Shown: positions 45,220 through 56,980, counted from the stretch's first letter. The stretch: DNA of 64,000 nt from Anniella stebbinsi (GCA_029215795.1 JARDYH010000001.1:117578533-117642532), one strand, 5' to 3'. The notes: generated by a model not told the origin, from the sequence alone. Translations and numbers: made by a program.

Positions 45220-48200
45220 CAAATGAACTTTGTGCATGGAGCTCACGGGCGCCTGTCTTGCCATGGTCTATCGTGTTGTGCAAGCCCAGGTGGCAGGAGT
45301 TGTTTGAAAAAGAAGAAAGCAGAAGCAAGGTTATAGTGGTGGGTTAAACGTCTTGTCTAGAAAAGCCCTATATGAGAAGAATGGAAAGAAAACTCTATTC
45401 TGAGAGGCAAACTGACATAAAAAGCATTTTGCCATTCCCAGATATTGATGATGGGGAAGGTGAGTGCTAGACCACTGTAGGGAAGCAATATTTTTCTTGG
45501 AATGCTCAGCACCTAAGGTCCTGCAAAACCACTTAGTATGAGTCCTTTGACACCAGTGAATAGCCTGCATGTATCTTGTGTAGTTTATTTAGAAAGAGTA
45601 ATGGGGAGATTTCATAAAATGGTAATATGCTTGTAACGATTATAAAACATAAAATGTACCTATGGGATTATAAATATGACACAATATAATGTTTAGGTTT
45701 ATAAAACACCACATACTGTATAGCCCAATGCGCTAAGCTTTCAGATCATCTTGAATAACCATTTGGACAATTTCATATGATTTTAAGATCTGAATGCAGT
45801 TGTATCCTGGGCAACCCCAAACAATACTATGTCAAGAGTGCACAACTTTTTAGGCCCCAAGGGCCACAGCCAGTGACAGAATTGGGGGCTGGGCTGGGTC
45901 TCTCTCTCTCTCTGCCTGCATACACACCACACACACACACACACACACACTCCCCCCCCCCACACACACATGCAGGGATGAAGAGATTTAAACTCTCCCG
46001 GTGTCCCAGATCACTATCTAGCACTATTAATAACAGTGTTGAGCAGCATCCCCTGACACACACACAGTCTACCTGACCAGGTGGGCTATGGAAGAAAGTG
46101 AGAGTGGACCCCAAGGTCTGTGATTCATACTGGGAGCAACTGGGATGTGCTGGGCGTCCTTTAGCTATGGGCTAGCCATTGATCTCAGTCCAAAAAATAA
46201 GATAAAGGTATGAGGACCTTTCCAAATGTCAGGGGTGGGGGGAATAACATCCAGATTTAATTTTTACCACAACTCTGTTAGCTCCGTCTAGTGCCAATGT
46301 AAAGGACTGGAGGAATAGCTTTGCTTTAGTAGAGGCAACCTTTTTTGCTTTTTATTTTTACATGTTATAATGAACTCACATAGGGAAGGGGAGGAGTCTG
46401 ACACTGCAATGCCTCCCTCTACATGCATCCATTGAACCCTGTTTGTATGTAGGCTCCATACAGGTGACCAGGAACCCTGTATAAAGCGTAAATCCATGCA
46501 TTTATTTATTAGCAATACATATGCTGCTTCTCATAGCCATGTGGGTTCTTTTCTGGGACAATGCTGAATATGTACCGCTACAGTCTTGCTTTCCCTTATG
46601 CTCATGGGCTTGGATCCTAGCTAAAGTTACCAGAATGGGGCTTTTCTGCCCGCCCTGTGCAGATATCAGCACCCTGTCTGTTCCTAGAGGTTGGGGGATC
46701 CTTGGGAATGGTATGGGATAAGGTACAGGGGGCTGCAGACAGAGGGGGAAGTTGGTGGAAATTACCCTGAAAGGAGCAGCTTAGGGTCCCATTCACAGAA
46801 TATACATTTTGAACATATCTTTTCCCACCTAGGCTTAATATTAGTTCTTTTAATATTAACTATTCATTTTATGTAGATGGTCTGCAACTCTTCAACAATC
46901 CCAACCATTTCCCTTGCCAACCTTTCTTTTTGTTACTCTGCTGTTTCGATGTGATATCACTAAAGGTAAATTTATAGTCTGACCTTACAACATCCTGTGG
47001 GAGGAGACACTCACAGCAATAATTTCCTGCTATAGGATCGGCCTGTCTGGACCTCTCAAATCTTCGCTGGAGCCTCCATTATTTGCTGCCCCACCCCTTT
47101 CTCAGCTGAGTTTTTGCCCTCTTGGGGAACATTTACTTCTATTGTAAATTGAATCATGGTTTAAAACAAAAATGTGAGAAATCCTGAGTTTAATGACAGC
47201 CAAGAGCTTTGTCTGGCATGGGACTTGTAGATGCTTACACATACAACCTGCATCAGGACTTTGTCCTTATCTTTCCACAGCTCCTTGGGTTTCATCAGCC
47301 CCATAGGAAACATTCACAAATTGAAGGGTTAATAATTCAGATGGTGATACTATTCGGCAATACTTGGTGCACAGATTAAATACCCTTGAATATTGTTGAT
47401 GTGTAGGAGTTAGGAATGATGTCTCAAGGAGAAGAAGGTCTGGGGAGGGAGGGAGAGTTTAAGTTCTTGAAACCGCTGGTCTAGAAAATGAAGAGCTTTA
47501 ACTTAAGTCTTCAGTTACAATATTGATTTTCTTTTAATTTCCTAAAAGTTTTACAATCTTGTTGGTAGACCTCTTTGATATGCCAGTGCTTTGAAAACTA
47601 TGGGAAAAAAACTCTGTAAGAATGGCTTCATTGTTGACGTGAGACAATTCTATCAGTCAAGCTATTATTAAATAAGATACATCTTGCTCATTTAGCCAAG
47701 GTGCTCCCAACATGCCATTTTATAAGCAATTAGCCAGCAAAGGCAGGGAGCCATCACCAGTGACAGACTAGTAGGCAGGATGTGTCACTATGGTAGCAGG
47801 TGTGCAAAAATTAATCAGAATTTGTGAGGCAAAGGGGGACAAGGGAGCCAACTGCAAAATAACAAAAACCACTGTGGAGGCAGCAGCTCTTTTACAATAA
47901 AAGGATACATGTAGATCACCATGAAAAGCTTTCACACAGCAGCAGGTTCATGTCGGGACCTTTGAAAGTTTCTCACAACATGCATCTCTTACCTATCACA
48001 TTACAGATCTCCACATGGGTGCCATGAATGTGCATGCTGCCTTGGAGGCAAACTGGGGGACCTTGACTCAGTGGGAATGGTGTGCACAGCACTTCTTGTC
48101 AAGTGGGATGGTTGGACTTGGAAGTGCCAATGATAAAGTGACATGAAGAGCCCCTGAAGCCACCTCTGGAACACAGGAACCTATCTATACCAAGCCAGAC

Positions 48201-48222
48201 ACTTTTACCCATGTAGTCCAGT
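45220..48222. other. No gene recognised; simple repeats at 45898-45970
   Basis: A TC tract, a CA tract (about 45924-45950), a C run and another CA tract lie together at 45898-45970. The remainder shows no feature I can name. Confidence 0.5.
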
Positions 48223-48233
48223 ATTATCTATTC

Positions 48234-48551
48234 CACGGGTGGGCAACCAATTTGGCCTGTGGACACATTTGGAAATTTGAGAAACTCTCCTGGGCACAAC
48301 CATAAAATGGCTGTTATGGGTCGGCATGGATAGTCACAAAGGACAGGCCACCTGCTCAGAGGCACTCATGACAGGAAATTAAGATGGCAGCAGCTAGAGG
48401 TTCCCACTTCACTTTGAAGCAATCCCATGCGAAAGCCAATAAGGAATTTTAAAAAAATATATTTTAAACTAAAAATTGAGAGGAGTAAGTTGTCTCATTG
48501 GGGACCAAAGAAGCACATTAGTACCTGTGGGCACTATGTTGTCTATCCCTG
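48234..48551. mobile_element. Short hAT-type element with near-perfect target duplication
   Basis: Starts CACGGGTGGGCAACCAATTT and ends ATGTTGTCTATCCCTG. Flanks ATCTATTC (48226-48233) and CTCTATTC (48552-48559) agree at seven of eight bases. Similar ends to 5044. No coding sequence in 318 bp. Confidence 0.78.
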
Positions 48552-48609
48552 CTCTATTCTGATTGGAAGCAGTTCTCCACTGTCTACAGCTTTCCCTTCA
48601 CCTAGTATC

Positions 48610-49038
48610 TGATCAATTTTTAAAACTGGGAATGCCAAGGATACCTTCCCTTATATACACCCAGATGACATTTATGATCTTCAGAGGAGGTCTTGCCAGC
48701 CATTCCAAAATGAACAGAATGTCACCATGAGGAACCTCAACAGCAGGCCATGAGGAACCTCAACAGCGGGCCTTCTCAGTAGTGGTACTCACCATCTGGA
48801 AAACCCTCGCTTATGCAGTTCAGGAGGCAGAAAATGTAACATCCTTTAAACGCCCCCTGAAAACTTATTTTTTTCACATAGGCTTTCCCTGGGCTATAAT
48901 GTATTTGGTTTTATATGGTATTAAGTTTTATAGCTTCTATTATGATCTAACTTGTTGCATTTATGGTTTTAATTGTGAACTGCCCAGACAGCCTCAGCTA
49001 TTGGGCAGTATAAAAATGTAATAAATAAATAAATAAAA
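48610..49038 (+). pseudogene. L2/CR1-type LINE 3' end
   Basis: The frame reads AFSVVVLTIWKTLAYAVQE, then FKRPLKTYFFHIGFP, then the untranslated tail GAACTGCCCAGACAGCCTCA, GCTATTGGGCAGTATAAAAA and AATAAATAAATA. CATGAGGAACCTCAACAGC is duplicated in tandem at 48726-48771. Confidence 0.78.
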
Positions 49039-49039
49039 T

Positions 49040-50575
49040 AAGGATTCAACCTGGGGCTTCCTGCATGTACAGGATATGGTCTGCACCCTCCTTTGCCTGC
49101 CTCAATGTACATTTCTTCACCTCCTGGCAGGGGAAGGCAGAGTTGGTGGCCAAAGGCATCTTCAAGGAATGTGCCCTGCAGCTCTTGTTCACATTTGCTT
49201 GGAATATCTGCAAAGCTTTGGGGTGAAGAAAGGGATGTCCATGTATCCCTGCTGATCTGACTTGACTGAAGCTGCATTTCTGAATGCCACTATGTGGACC
49301 TTAAATCCCAAAGAAGTAAAAAGACCTAACTGTGAGCAACCTTAGACAGGATTGCAGAGAGTAAATGTACTCTACCTCTAAACCTTGAATGACAAAAAAC
49401 AGACCACCCTTGCATACTAATATACACTTGCCATAACTTCATCACCAGTCACAATCTAAGACAAATTTGGATAAATGTGTTCAGCATAAAAAGAATGAGC
49501 TGTAACTTTTGTACTTCACTGTTGCTTTTCCCTAATCCCCTTTGTCCCAGTCATTCTAATGAAAGTTATCTATTTTGGTAGTCGGGAACTGGGTTGACTT
49601 TTGGGGGTAAATGTCCCCTCCCATACCATTTTTTAGGTTCCTCATCATTCTACCCATAGGCTAAGTTAGTCTGTGTTGGCCAACATTAAGTATGATGGTG
49701 ATGATGATGATAATTTAGCTGCTGTCATTTGTGGGAGCAAGGGAAAAATGTGTCATTGAGTAAATACCACCTAAATGCAAGGTCACAAGAAGCATAACAA
49801 ATCACCAGAACACTTGAATCCAAAGTAAGTGTGGCTTCTCTTTGGAAAACACTGTCAAAAGCACCCAGCCATAATCACAAATAGAATGTGAATTACCAAA
49901 TAAGAAGTCAGGTCATTTATTTACATTTGAGGGCAGGTCACAAGATATTTTGTAGTCCCTATTTCAGCCTCAAAACCTTTAATTTTTTTAACCTTCCCCA
50001 CCCCTGTTTGTCCATAACTCTGCATATTATTCCCCCTCCCATCACAAATAATCACGCTGTGCCCTCTTCTTGCTCTTTTGCAGCTTTAAGATCCACATTC
50101 CCACCCACCCCTCCCTTCCGATGTGCTTGTATCCATGCCAACAACAAAAATGAATGTGTCTGTCTAGGACTGTTGCTATAGTGGCAGCCAACAACTCCAT
50201 CATCACACATTGCAGCCACGGAAGAAAGCATTTCATGTCAATGGGGCTTGTGTATCTCTGTAATTTAGTTTCTGCCATGTAATTAAAAATCATTTTGTTA
50301 ACATAGCAGAAAGGAGGGTAAGTTCTGTTTTGATGTTTGCCAGTGCATTGACAGCACCATAACTCAAACACAGAGATGTGATGTCACAGGAGCTTGTGAT
50401 GGAATCTGGCTCAAGGGGCCTGCTTGTTTTACTCCTGTCCAGGTTTACAGGTCACTGCAGAATGATGAACTTTGAGTATGTTACTCAACTGTTGGATGGC
50501 AATTTCCTATCTGAGCTTTCCAAAAGAGGTCCCTATTGATGCACAGAGTACAGTATCCAAGCTGGCCTGTGTACC
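49040..50575. other. No gene recognised
   Basis: No repeat or protein motif recognised. Confidence 0.5.
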
Positions 50576-50587
50576 AGTACCAGTGGG

Positions 50588-50705
50588 TAGGGTGACCATA
50601 GTTTGGAAACCAAAAAGGAGGACAACATGGCAGCCCCAAGGGGGCGTGCCCACCAACATGTCCAGCCCCCAAGGGGGCGTGCCCACCTAAACATGGCCAT
50701 GGTCA
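50588..50705 (+). mobile_element. Orphan left end of a hAT-like element with a two-unit tandem repeat
   Basis: TAGGGTGACCATAGTTTGGA, AACCAAAAAGGAGGACAACA resembles type A MITE ends (TGACCATATGAAAAGGAGGACA) with ~10 extra bases in the middle. Then CCCCAAGGGGGCGTGCCCAC occurs twice ~33 bp apart. No right end found. Confidence 0.5.
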
Positions 50706-51002
50706 CATGTCTGATTTCACATCATACAATTCAGACAAACCTGTTCTACAGAATCTTAATGTTAAAATCACTGAAATAAAGAACAAGTGAGACATTCAAT
50801 GTATCTGAAATTAACTTTACTCACTCCTACTTTTGTAGCTTTGCTGTACTTTGAAGCTTTTGCTATGTCCTGTGTGATACAGTCTCCCCTTCTCTCAACT
50901 ATCTTTTCTGACTGCAAATCTTTCCCTGGATGACCACAGTCTCAACACTCTTTCCCCATCACTTTTTTCATATCCATACTCACAGATTCATCATATTGAT
51001 AC

Positions 51003-52065
51003 TAGGGGTGTGCACGGACCCCCCGGATCGGATCGGGACCCGGATCGGGACCTCCAATTTTGTCCCGGACCGGTTCGGACAAAATCGGAGGCCCCCCGGA
51101 CCGGATCGAGTCTGATCCCGACCCAAAAATCGTAAATTTTTGGATCGGCCGCCATTTTTTTCCCCATAGACTTGCATTGCAATGCAAGTCTATGAGGAAA
51201 AAATGGCGGCGGGTGGGTGAGGGGGGGCCTAACTCCCCCCCCCTGTGGACGGCCCCGGCAGGTAAGCCCCCTCCCCCGCGCTCCCTACCCAGCGGATAGA
51301 AGCTCCCTATCCCGCGCTCCCTATCCCGCCAGCGGATAGAAGCGGACGGCTCCGGGGGGGGGGGGGGTAAGCCCCCTTCCCCGCCACTGCTTACCTTCTC
51401 GGCCCGTCCGCTCCTGTCCGGCGCCGGCGGCTACTACCAGCGGGCTCCGCGGCCTACTCTCGAGTAGCGCGCCGGGTGATGACATCACCCGGCGCACCAC
51501 CCTGGAGCAGGCCGCGGAGCCTGCTGGGAGTAGTAGGTGCCGGCGCCGGACGGGAGCCGCCGGGCCGGGAAGGTAAGGGCCCCCCTCCCCCCTCCGCGCG
51601 CCCCCTCCTCCCCTCCACGCACCCCCTGCTTACCTTCTCGGCCCGTCCGCTCCCGTCCGGGGCCGGCGGCTACCACCAGCAGGCTCCGCGGCCTGCTCTA
51701 GAGTAGCGCGCCGGGTGATGACATCACCCGGCGCGCCACCCTAGAGCAGGCCGCGGAGCCCGCTGGTAGTAGCTGCTAGTGCCGGACGGGAGCGGACGGG
51801 CCGAGAAGGTAAGCGCCCCCCTCCTCCCCCCCGCTGTCCACTTTCATCGGCGGGCGCCCGCTGGCGCCCGCCAATGGAAGCGGCGGTGGGCGCCAGTGGG
51901 CGCCCGCCGATCCGCCGATCCGCCGAACCGGTTCGGAGCCTTTTCGGACCGGTTCGGATTGGATCGGCCGATCCAGCTGCGGGATCGGAAATCGGATAAT
52001 TTATCCGATTTCCCACTGGACCGGACTCATATCGTGGATCGGGTCCGATCCAGTGCACATCCCTA
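51003..52065. mobile_element. GC-rich TAGGG-TGTGCAC hAT-type element with perfect target duplication
   Basis: TAGGGGTGTGCACGGACCCC at the left and GTGCACATCCCTA at the right, flanked by ATTGATAC (50995-51002, 52066-52073). GATCGG words fill both terminal arms. The core has two palindromes in tandem, centred near 51482 and 51721 on GGGTGATGACATCACCC and bounded by CTTACCTTCTCGGCCCG and CGGGCC(G)..AAGGTAAG. Very GC-rich inside AT-rich surroundings. 1,063 bp, no transposase. Confidence 0.9.
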
Positions 52066-52079
52066 ATTGATACCGCTGA

Positions 52080-52580
52080 ACAAATGACGCAGTTGACTAT
52101 TGCAGAAAAATCTAGTACAACAAGCTAGCAGCCTAGCATGCAGGAAGTATATAAAATATTATTACCCTGCAACCATTAGCCATGGAACAAAATGGACTAA
52201 AGGCTTGTTGCAGTCACTTCTCACCTCTTAGCTTGTTTCAACTTCTGGTTTATTAGTGAGAAACTAATCTAAAAATGTGTCATTTTATCTCTGGTTTATT
52301 AGCCTTGTACACAAGACCATGGACAGTAGCAATACAAAGAAAGGCCAGAACAGATGCCCATTATCACAATGCTACTCAAGGATCTTTCCCTCCTTTTATC
52401 CAAGAATATCCTGAATTTACACTGCCTCAGTGTGCAGAGAACAGAAATCCCAATTAGGGACCCAAAGAAAACTGCCCAAAGAAACTTTAGAAATAACTTT
52501 TGTTGAATGCAATAAAGCTTACTTCCAGATAAATGAATGGAGGATTTCAGCCACTTCACATCTGTTTACCATACTCTAGC
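52080..52580. other. No gene recognised
   Basis: AT-rich, no motif seen. Confidence 0.5.
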
Positions 52581-52584
52581 AAGT

Positions 52585-52925
52585 GCAAGGCCCTCCTGTT
52601 AAGGACAACTATGAACTCACAGAACCTGGCCTTCTAAAACATGCAACCAGCAGGTGCTCTCCAGAAAGATTATTTCAATGCCTAGGAGATCCAGACACAC
52701 TCAAACAAGTCAAGCCAAGCCATGTTATACCGGGACAGAACAATTCTGGGACAAGACAATACTTTGCAAGCAACCAGACATAACAGTCATAAATATAAAA
52801 GAAAACTACAACCATCTCATTGACATAGCAATACCAAATGACATAAATGTTGCAGAGAAGGAAGAGGAAAAGAGAGACCAAGCAAAGGTTTCAGGGAAAC
52901 TCAAACATATTGGCATAGGTTGAGA
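52585..52925 (+). pseudogene. R4/Dong-type LINE 3' fragment (restriction-like endonuclease block)
   Basis: QPDITVINIKENYNHLIDIA followed by IPNDINVAEKEEEKRDQAKV matches the endonuclease block of R4-type LINEs (PD, then ID-IAIP, then V--KE-EK). TACCGGGACAGAACAATTC and GACAAGACAATACTTTGCAA are shared with 7890-7945. Truncated soon after GKLKHIG, so the far C-terminus in copy 7855-8352 is missing here. Confidence 0.7.
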
Positions 52926-53267
52926 TATTTTGCTAGCCAGAATTTTCATCAGTAGAACTCCAATGGAAATACCTTAATATTTATGACTTTTAACAATTTT
53001 ACTTTGGGCTTTCAGACTTCAGAAACTTCAGGTGAATGATATGAAATAACTAGCAATAACAGGAGAAATGAAAAACCATTCTCCCCTCCCCCCCCCCCAT
53101 GCCCATTGGCGGAAGAGTAATAGTTAGATCCAAAAGATCAGTGAATTAATTGAGGAAATATATAGAAGATACAATATATGATACCTCAGCTAGGCATGAT
53201 GTTGTGAAGATGAATAAACTGAGGAGGAATATGACTTTTTAAAAAATCTTAGAACTCTATGTATTTC

Positions 53268-53385
53268 AGCCTTCCCCAACCCGATCCTCTCCTAAAGTCT
53301 TTGACTATGACCCCTATCTGGTCAAGCTGACTGGGCGTTGGGAGTTGTATCCAACACATCTGGAGAGAACCAGCTTGGGGTAGGA
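53268..53385. mobile_element. hAT-type foldback repeat, small copy
   Basis: CAGCCTTCCCCAACCCGATC at the left faces GAGAACCAGCTTGGGGTAGG at the right, with GGGAGTTGTATCCAACACAT in the second arm. Target duplication not clear. Same family as 19905. Confidence 0.5.
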
Positions 53386-53458
53386 TACTATATTTAACAA
53401 GAATCGTCTGTTTCTGTACAGTTACCGAAAGGATAAAACAAATGCCAGCACTAGTAAA

Positions 53459-54099
53459 TAGGGCTGTGAACAGATCTGGATCCGGATCCCAAATCCGGAC
53501 CGGATCGGGGTGATCTGGACCTCCTGGAACTGGATCCAAACCAGATTGGGGGAGGTCCAGATTATTCCAGACTGGATTGGATCATTCAAGATTGTTCCAG
53601 ATCGATCTAGAGATCCGGGGACCATTGGCCTTCCAGGTTCCTGGGTGCCAGCTGCGCAGCTGGCACCCAGGGACGCCAGGCTGGCGGTAAGTCCATTGAA
53701 CTCACTGCCCTTCCCCCACTCTCCCTACTTACCTGCTGCCTTGTTGCTGCCACCGCCGTTGCTGTCCACCGTTGCCATCTGCCACTGCCGTCCGCCACTG
53801 CCGTCTGCCACTGCTGTCTGCCACTGCCGTCTGCCACTGCTGTCCACCGCTGGTCTCTGCTGCTGCTCCCGCTCTACTGAGAACCAGGCTGCGAGGCCTG
53901 GTTCTCAGTAGAGCAGAAGCAGCGGCGGCCAGCAGACAGCAGCGGTGGATGGCAGTGGTGACGAGAAGGCAGCAGGTAAGCAGGGAGAGTGGGAGGAGGG
54001 CGGTGAGTCCTTTCCCCCATAGACTTGCAAGTTTATGGGGAAAAGGAAGGTCTCCAGATCTGGATCTGGACCGGATTGGAGGGGCTGTTCACAGCCCTA
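53459..54099. mobile_element. TAGGG-TGTGAAC hAT-type element with perfect target duplication
   Basis: TAGGGCTGTGAACAGATCTG and CTGTTCACAGCCCTA end the element, flanked by CTAGTAAA (53451-53458, 54100-54107). It contains a perfect 30-bp palindrome at 53641-53670, a 13-bp tandem repeat (TGCCACTGCCGTC type) at 53760-53850 and a hairpin at about 53870-53917 (CTACTGAGAACCAGGC facing GCCTGGTTCTCAGTAG). ACTTACCTGCTGCC and GGCAGCAGGTAAGC bound the core. 641 bp. Confidence 0.9.
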
Positions 54100-54107
54100 C
54101 TAGTAAA

Positions 54108-55139
54108 TATCACATAAGTGAGGTAAAAACTGTGATTATATGTATACATATATATGATATCCATCTGTTGTGTTTATTCTTGTGCTTATAGTCCACAGGA
54201 AGCAAACTTTTAAAATGTTTCTTTAAAAAAAAAGAAGGGACCATTTCATGGTCAGGTGAAAGCTTTTAGTCATTATGACAGGCAATTACAGTACAGCAAA
54301 AAATATTACTAATGCTATTTTGTCTCCAAAGTGCATTTGATATCAGTGTGCACTTAAACTAGTGATCAAGATCTAGTAAGGAGACACACCTGCTCTGCAT
54401 TTCATATCTCTTTAGTACCTTAGGGATGCATCGCTTAATAATTTAGAGCTAAACCATTTAGCATTTTAGCCCATCATTTATAATATTACACACCGGATTT
54501 CAGTAATGTCTGATAAAATTATGTGCTAGTTGCCTTATGTGTGCGTAAAACTTAATAAGTCTTTCTCTCCTCCCTCCCCCCTCCCCTCCACCAAGCTTAA
54601 TAACTGATTTCTTACATTTTTGAATGTGAAATTTTATCGCTTGTGGATAGAGTTTGAACCTAAATCTTCCTATCTTATAAATTGATTTTTAGTTTTCTTT
54701 TTGATCTTATGAATTTCATTCAGACATTGACCTCTTGTTGTTCATGAATCTGTCTGATTTTATGTCATATAACAATAATACTGAGGAAAAGGGACTATTG
54801 TAACAGCCCATAGGGCTCGTTGAAACCCATAACCTGGTTTTGGAGGCCTCTGGCAATCATAACTCTCGACCCAAGACCATTCACTAATGCTTTCATCTTT
54901 TCCCACTATAGACTGGCCAATCGTTGTGTTAGTACAGTCAAAGAAAGCAATGGAAATTCTCTGGAGGCTAATGCCTAAAACTGTATATAAAGGAGAATTT
55001 GAATTTGCAGCAATCATGTAAAGCATATAAAATAAAAGTCTAATTCTATCTGGATATGTCATGTTTGGAAGGGAATGGTGAACCACTATGAAGAGGAAGT
55101 CTTTTGTAGTTAAATTCATGTATTGTAGCATGCTTAAGC

Positions 55140-55178
<39 letters not shown>

Positions 55179-56555
55179 TGTCTTTTTATAGGATCTATTG
55201 CTAGCCTGTAGCCTGGTATTGTGCTTGCTGCTTAAATAGAAGTGGGTGAAAAGCCACCAAACATGGGGATAATATCCTGTGTTAATATCACTCATTACAA
55301 TTGTTTTAGTTTTGAATTTCCGAATTCAACACTTCCTTATTTCCATCTCATTGCAAAATATTCATATTGTGGTCAACATGCTGAGACATGCTTTCCAAAA
55401 TGAACTGAAGGGTAAAACATTGAAATAGAAGTGCTTACAGGGGTATTCTAAAAACCAGCTTAAAAAGGTGAATCAATATAAGGAGCCTAAATGAAATTCA
55501 GACTCCAAAAGAATTTAACCGAGAGTGGCGGCTGCAGAATAATAAAAAAGTGGAACTTCCTCTTTCATCTTGGGTGATTTATGTAGAATGCACACTGCTA
55601 AGTCGAGTAAGGATATTGATTTTCATTTGTTCAGGATGAACTAACATAATATTTGACTCAGACATCATAGTCAGTACCTTAGATCCAAAGAGGCAACAGA
55701 GAGAGTGAAAGAATCTTTGAAAAATGCAATCAAGAAACCGTTGGTGCTTCAAGATGTGGTGATAAACAATGAGGCCATTTTGGTAGTGGCAGACTTGTAT
55801 TCCATTTTCTTCGAAAATTCATGATCAGCCAGTTCAACTGTTTTTTTTTTCAGAACAGAGGTACCTTCTGCTAGACATTAGAGTGCTAGTAAGTAATATT
55901 ATAAAGGGTTAGGGTTAGTTGCTGAGTTTCACAAGAAGACTGGTAAAGATTGCACTGTTATACCATCCAGATGTAACACTCACATGTGCTTGCATATGAG
56001 CCACTTTATTTCTATGGGTTTGCGTGAAAGGTAATGAATTAGAAGTGCTTTGGACTTAAGTGGCTTATGGACAACACTGGAAGATCACTTTGTTAGGGCT
56101 AAATGCTGGTTTCTCTACTCTTCTGTAAGCACCCAAAGGCTCCAATTCAGATCAGTACCATGGCACTCTTAGTGAGGAAGATTTAAGCTTCCCCAACCTT
56201 TTATTCTAAGGAATTCACCCCCTTCCCGTTTGGCCTTGCTTCTTATAAAGATGGTCCTAGAAATTCTTTTTCAGCATAGAGGCTTAACACTGGTTTCGAC
56301 CTTGGTGATTTCTGAACAGGAGTATGCTTTATAAGGAGACATTTTCACATATCTGTTAAGCAAGATATTATGAATACATCTCATTATGATCTACAGGTAA
56401 CTTACTCAGCATTAGTTCCACTGGCATCAATGGCACTACCTTAGAGTAAAATGAAATGTCTCTGGACTTATGGTTAGGTTTTACTATGTAGGTCTGTTGT
56501 GGCTAAATCGACTCCTCCCCATTTGTTAATGCAGAGATTCTTGTATAAACTAAGT
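54108..56555. other. No gene recognised; (TAA)n at 55141-55177
   Basis: A long, mostly unique AT-rich stretch. The TAA tract has about twelve units. A minus frame of 123 codons (54760-55131) has no known domain. It is among the longer repeat-poor stretches in the window. Confidence 0.5.
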
Positions 56556-56559
56556 TGGA

Positions 56560-56980
56560 AACAATTGGCAGTATCTAACTATGTCATTCTACTAAGGCAA
56601 AAGCTGTTGCACTAGCGGAAACTAGTTCTGAACCATGCACAAGAGGAGAATCCAACTAAAGATACACTTGTGCAAGCATGGTTGTGCAACTGGTTGCATA
56701 AGCACTTGTGCATTACACTTGCACCCCCCATTGTGTAGAGCTTGTGCTATTTGAGTTTACCGTATAACATTGGGCCTGTTCAGATGACATGCTAAGCCAT
56801 GGTTAGGCCACTAACCCTTTTGCAGCAAATTGTTAGTGAACATGTTTAAACTGTGGTTATGGAGGCACCGTGGTTAGGAATGGTTCACATGACACACTAA
56901 GTCATAATGTTTAGCTCAAAATGCTTAACTGCCATGGCTTAGTGTGTCATCTGAACAGGGTCACTATTGGATACTGTAGG
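56560..56980. mobile_element. Oligo-TTGTGCA DNA element, split by a small foldback
   Basis: ATTGGCAGTATCTAACTATG starts, CACTTGTGCAAGCATGGTTG, TGCAACTGGTTGCATAAGC and CACTTGTGCATTACACTTGC follow, and ATTGGATACTGTAGG ends it. Same word usage and the same end as 9120-9545. Disrupted at 56774-56962. Confidence 0.55.
56774..56962. mobile_element. Small foldback element, GCCTGTTCAGATGACA ends
   Basis: GCCTGTTCAGATGACATGCT faces AGTGTGTCATCTGAACAGG, and GCTAAGCCATGGTTAGG faces CCATGGCTTAGTG. Flanks AACATTGG and ACTATTGG agree at six of eight bases. A weaker relative (CACTAAACCATGGTTTA) is at about 20985. Confidence 0.65.

Noticed and set aside
51003..52065. CpG-island promoter
   Set aside because: The GC-rich block ends exactly at transposon ends with a perfect target duplication, so it is an inserted element.
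54760..55131. 123-codon minus-strand frame
   Set aside because: No recognisable domain, no homologous fragment in the window and AT-rich chance composition.
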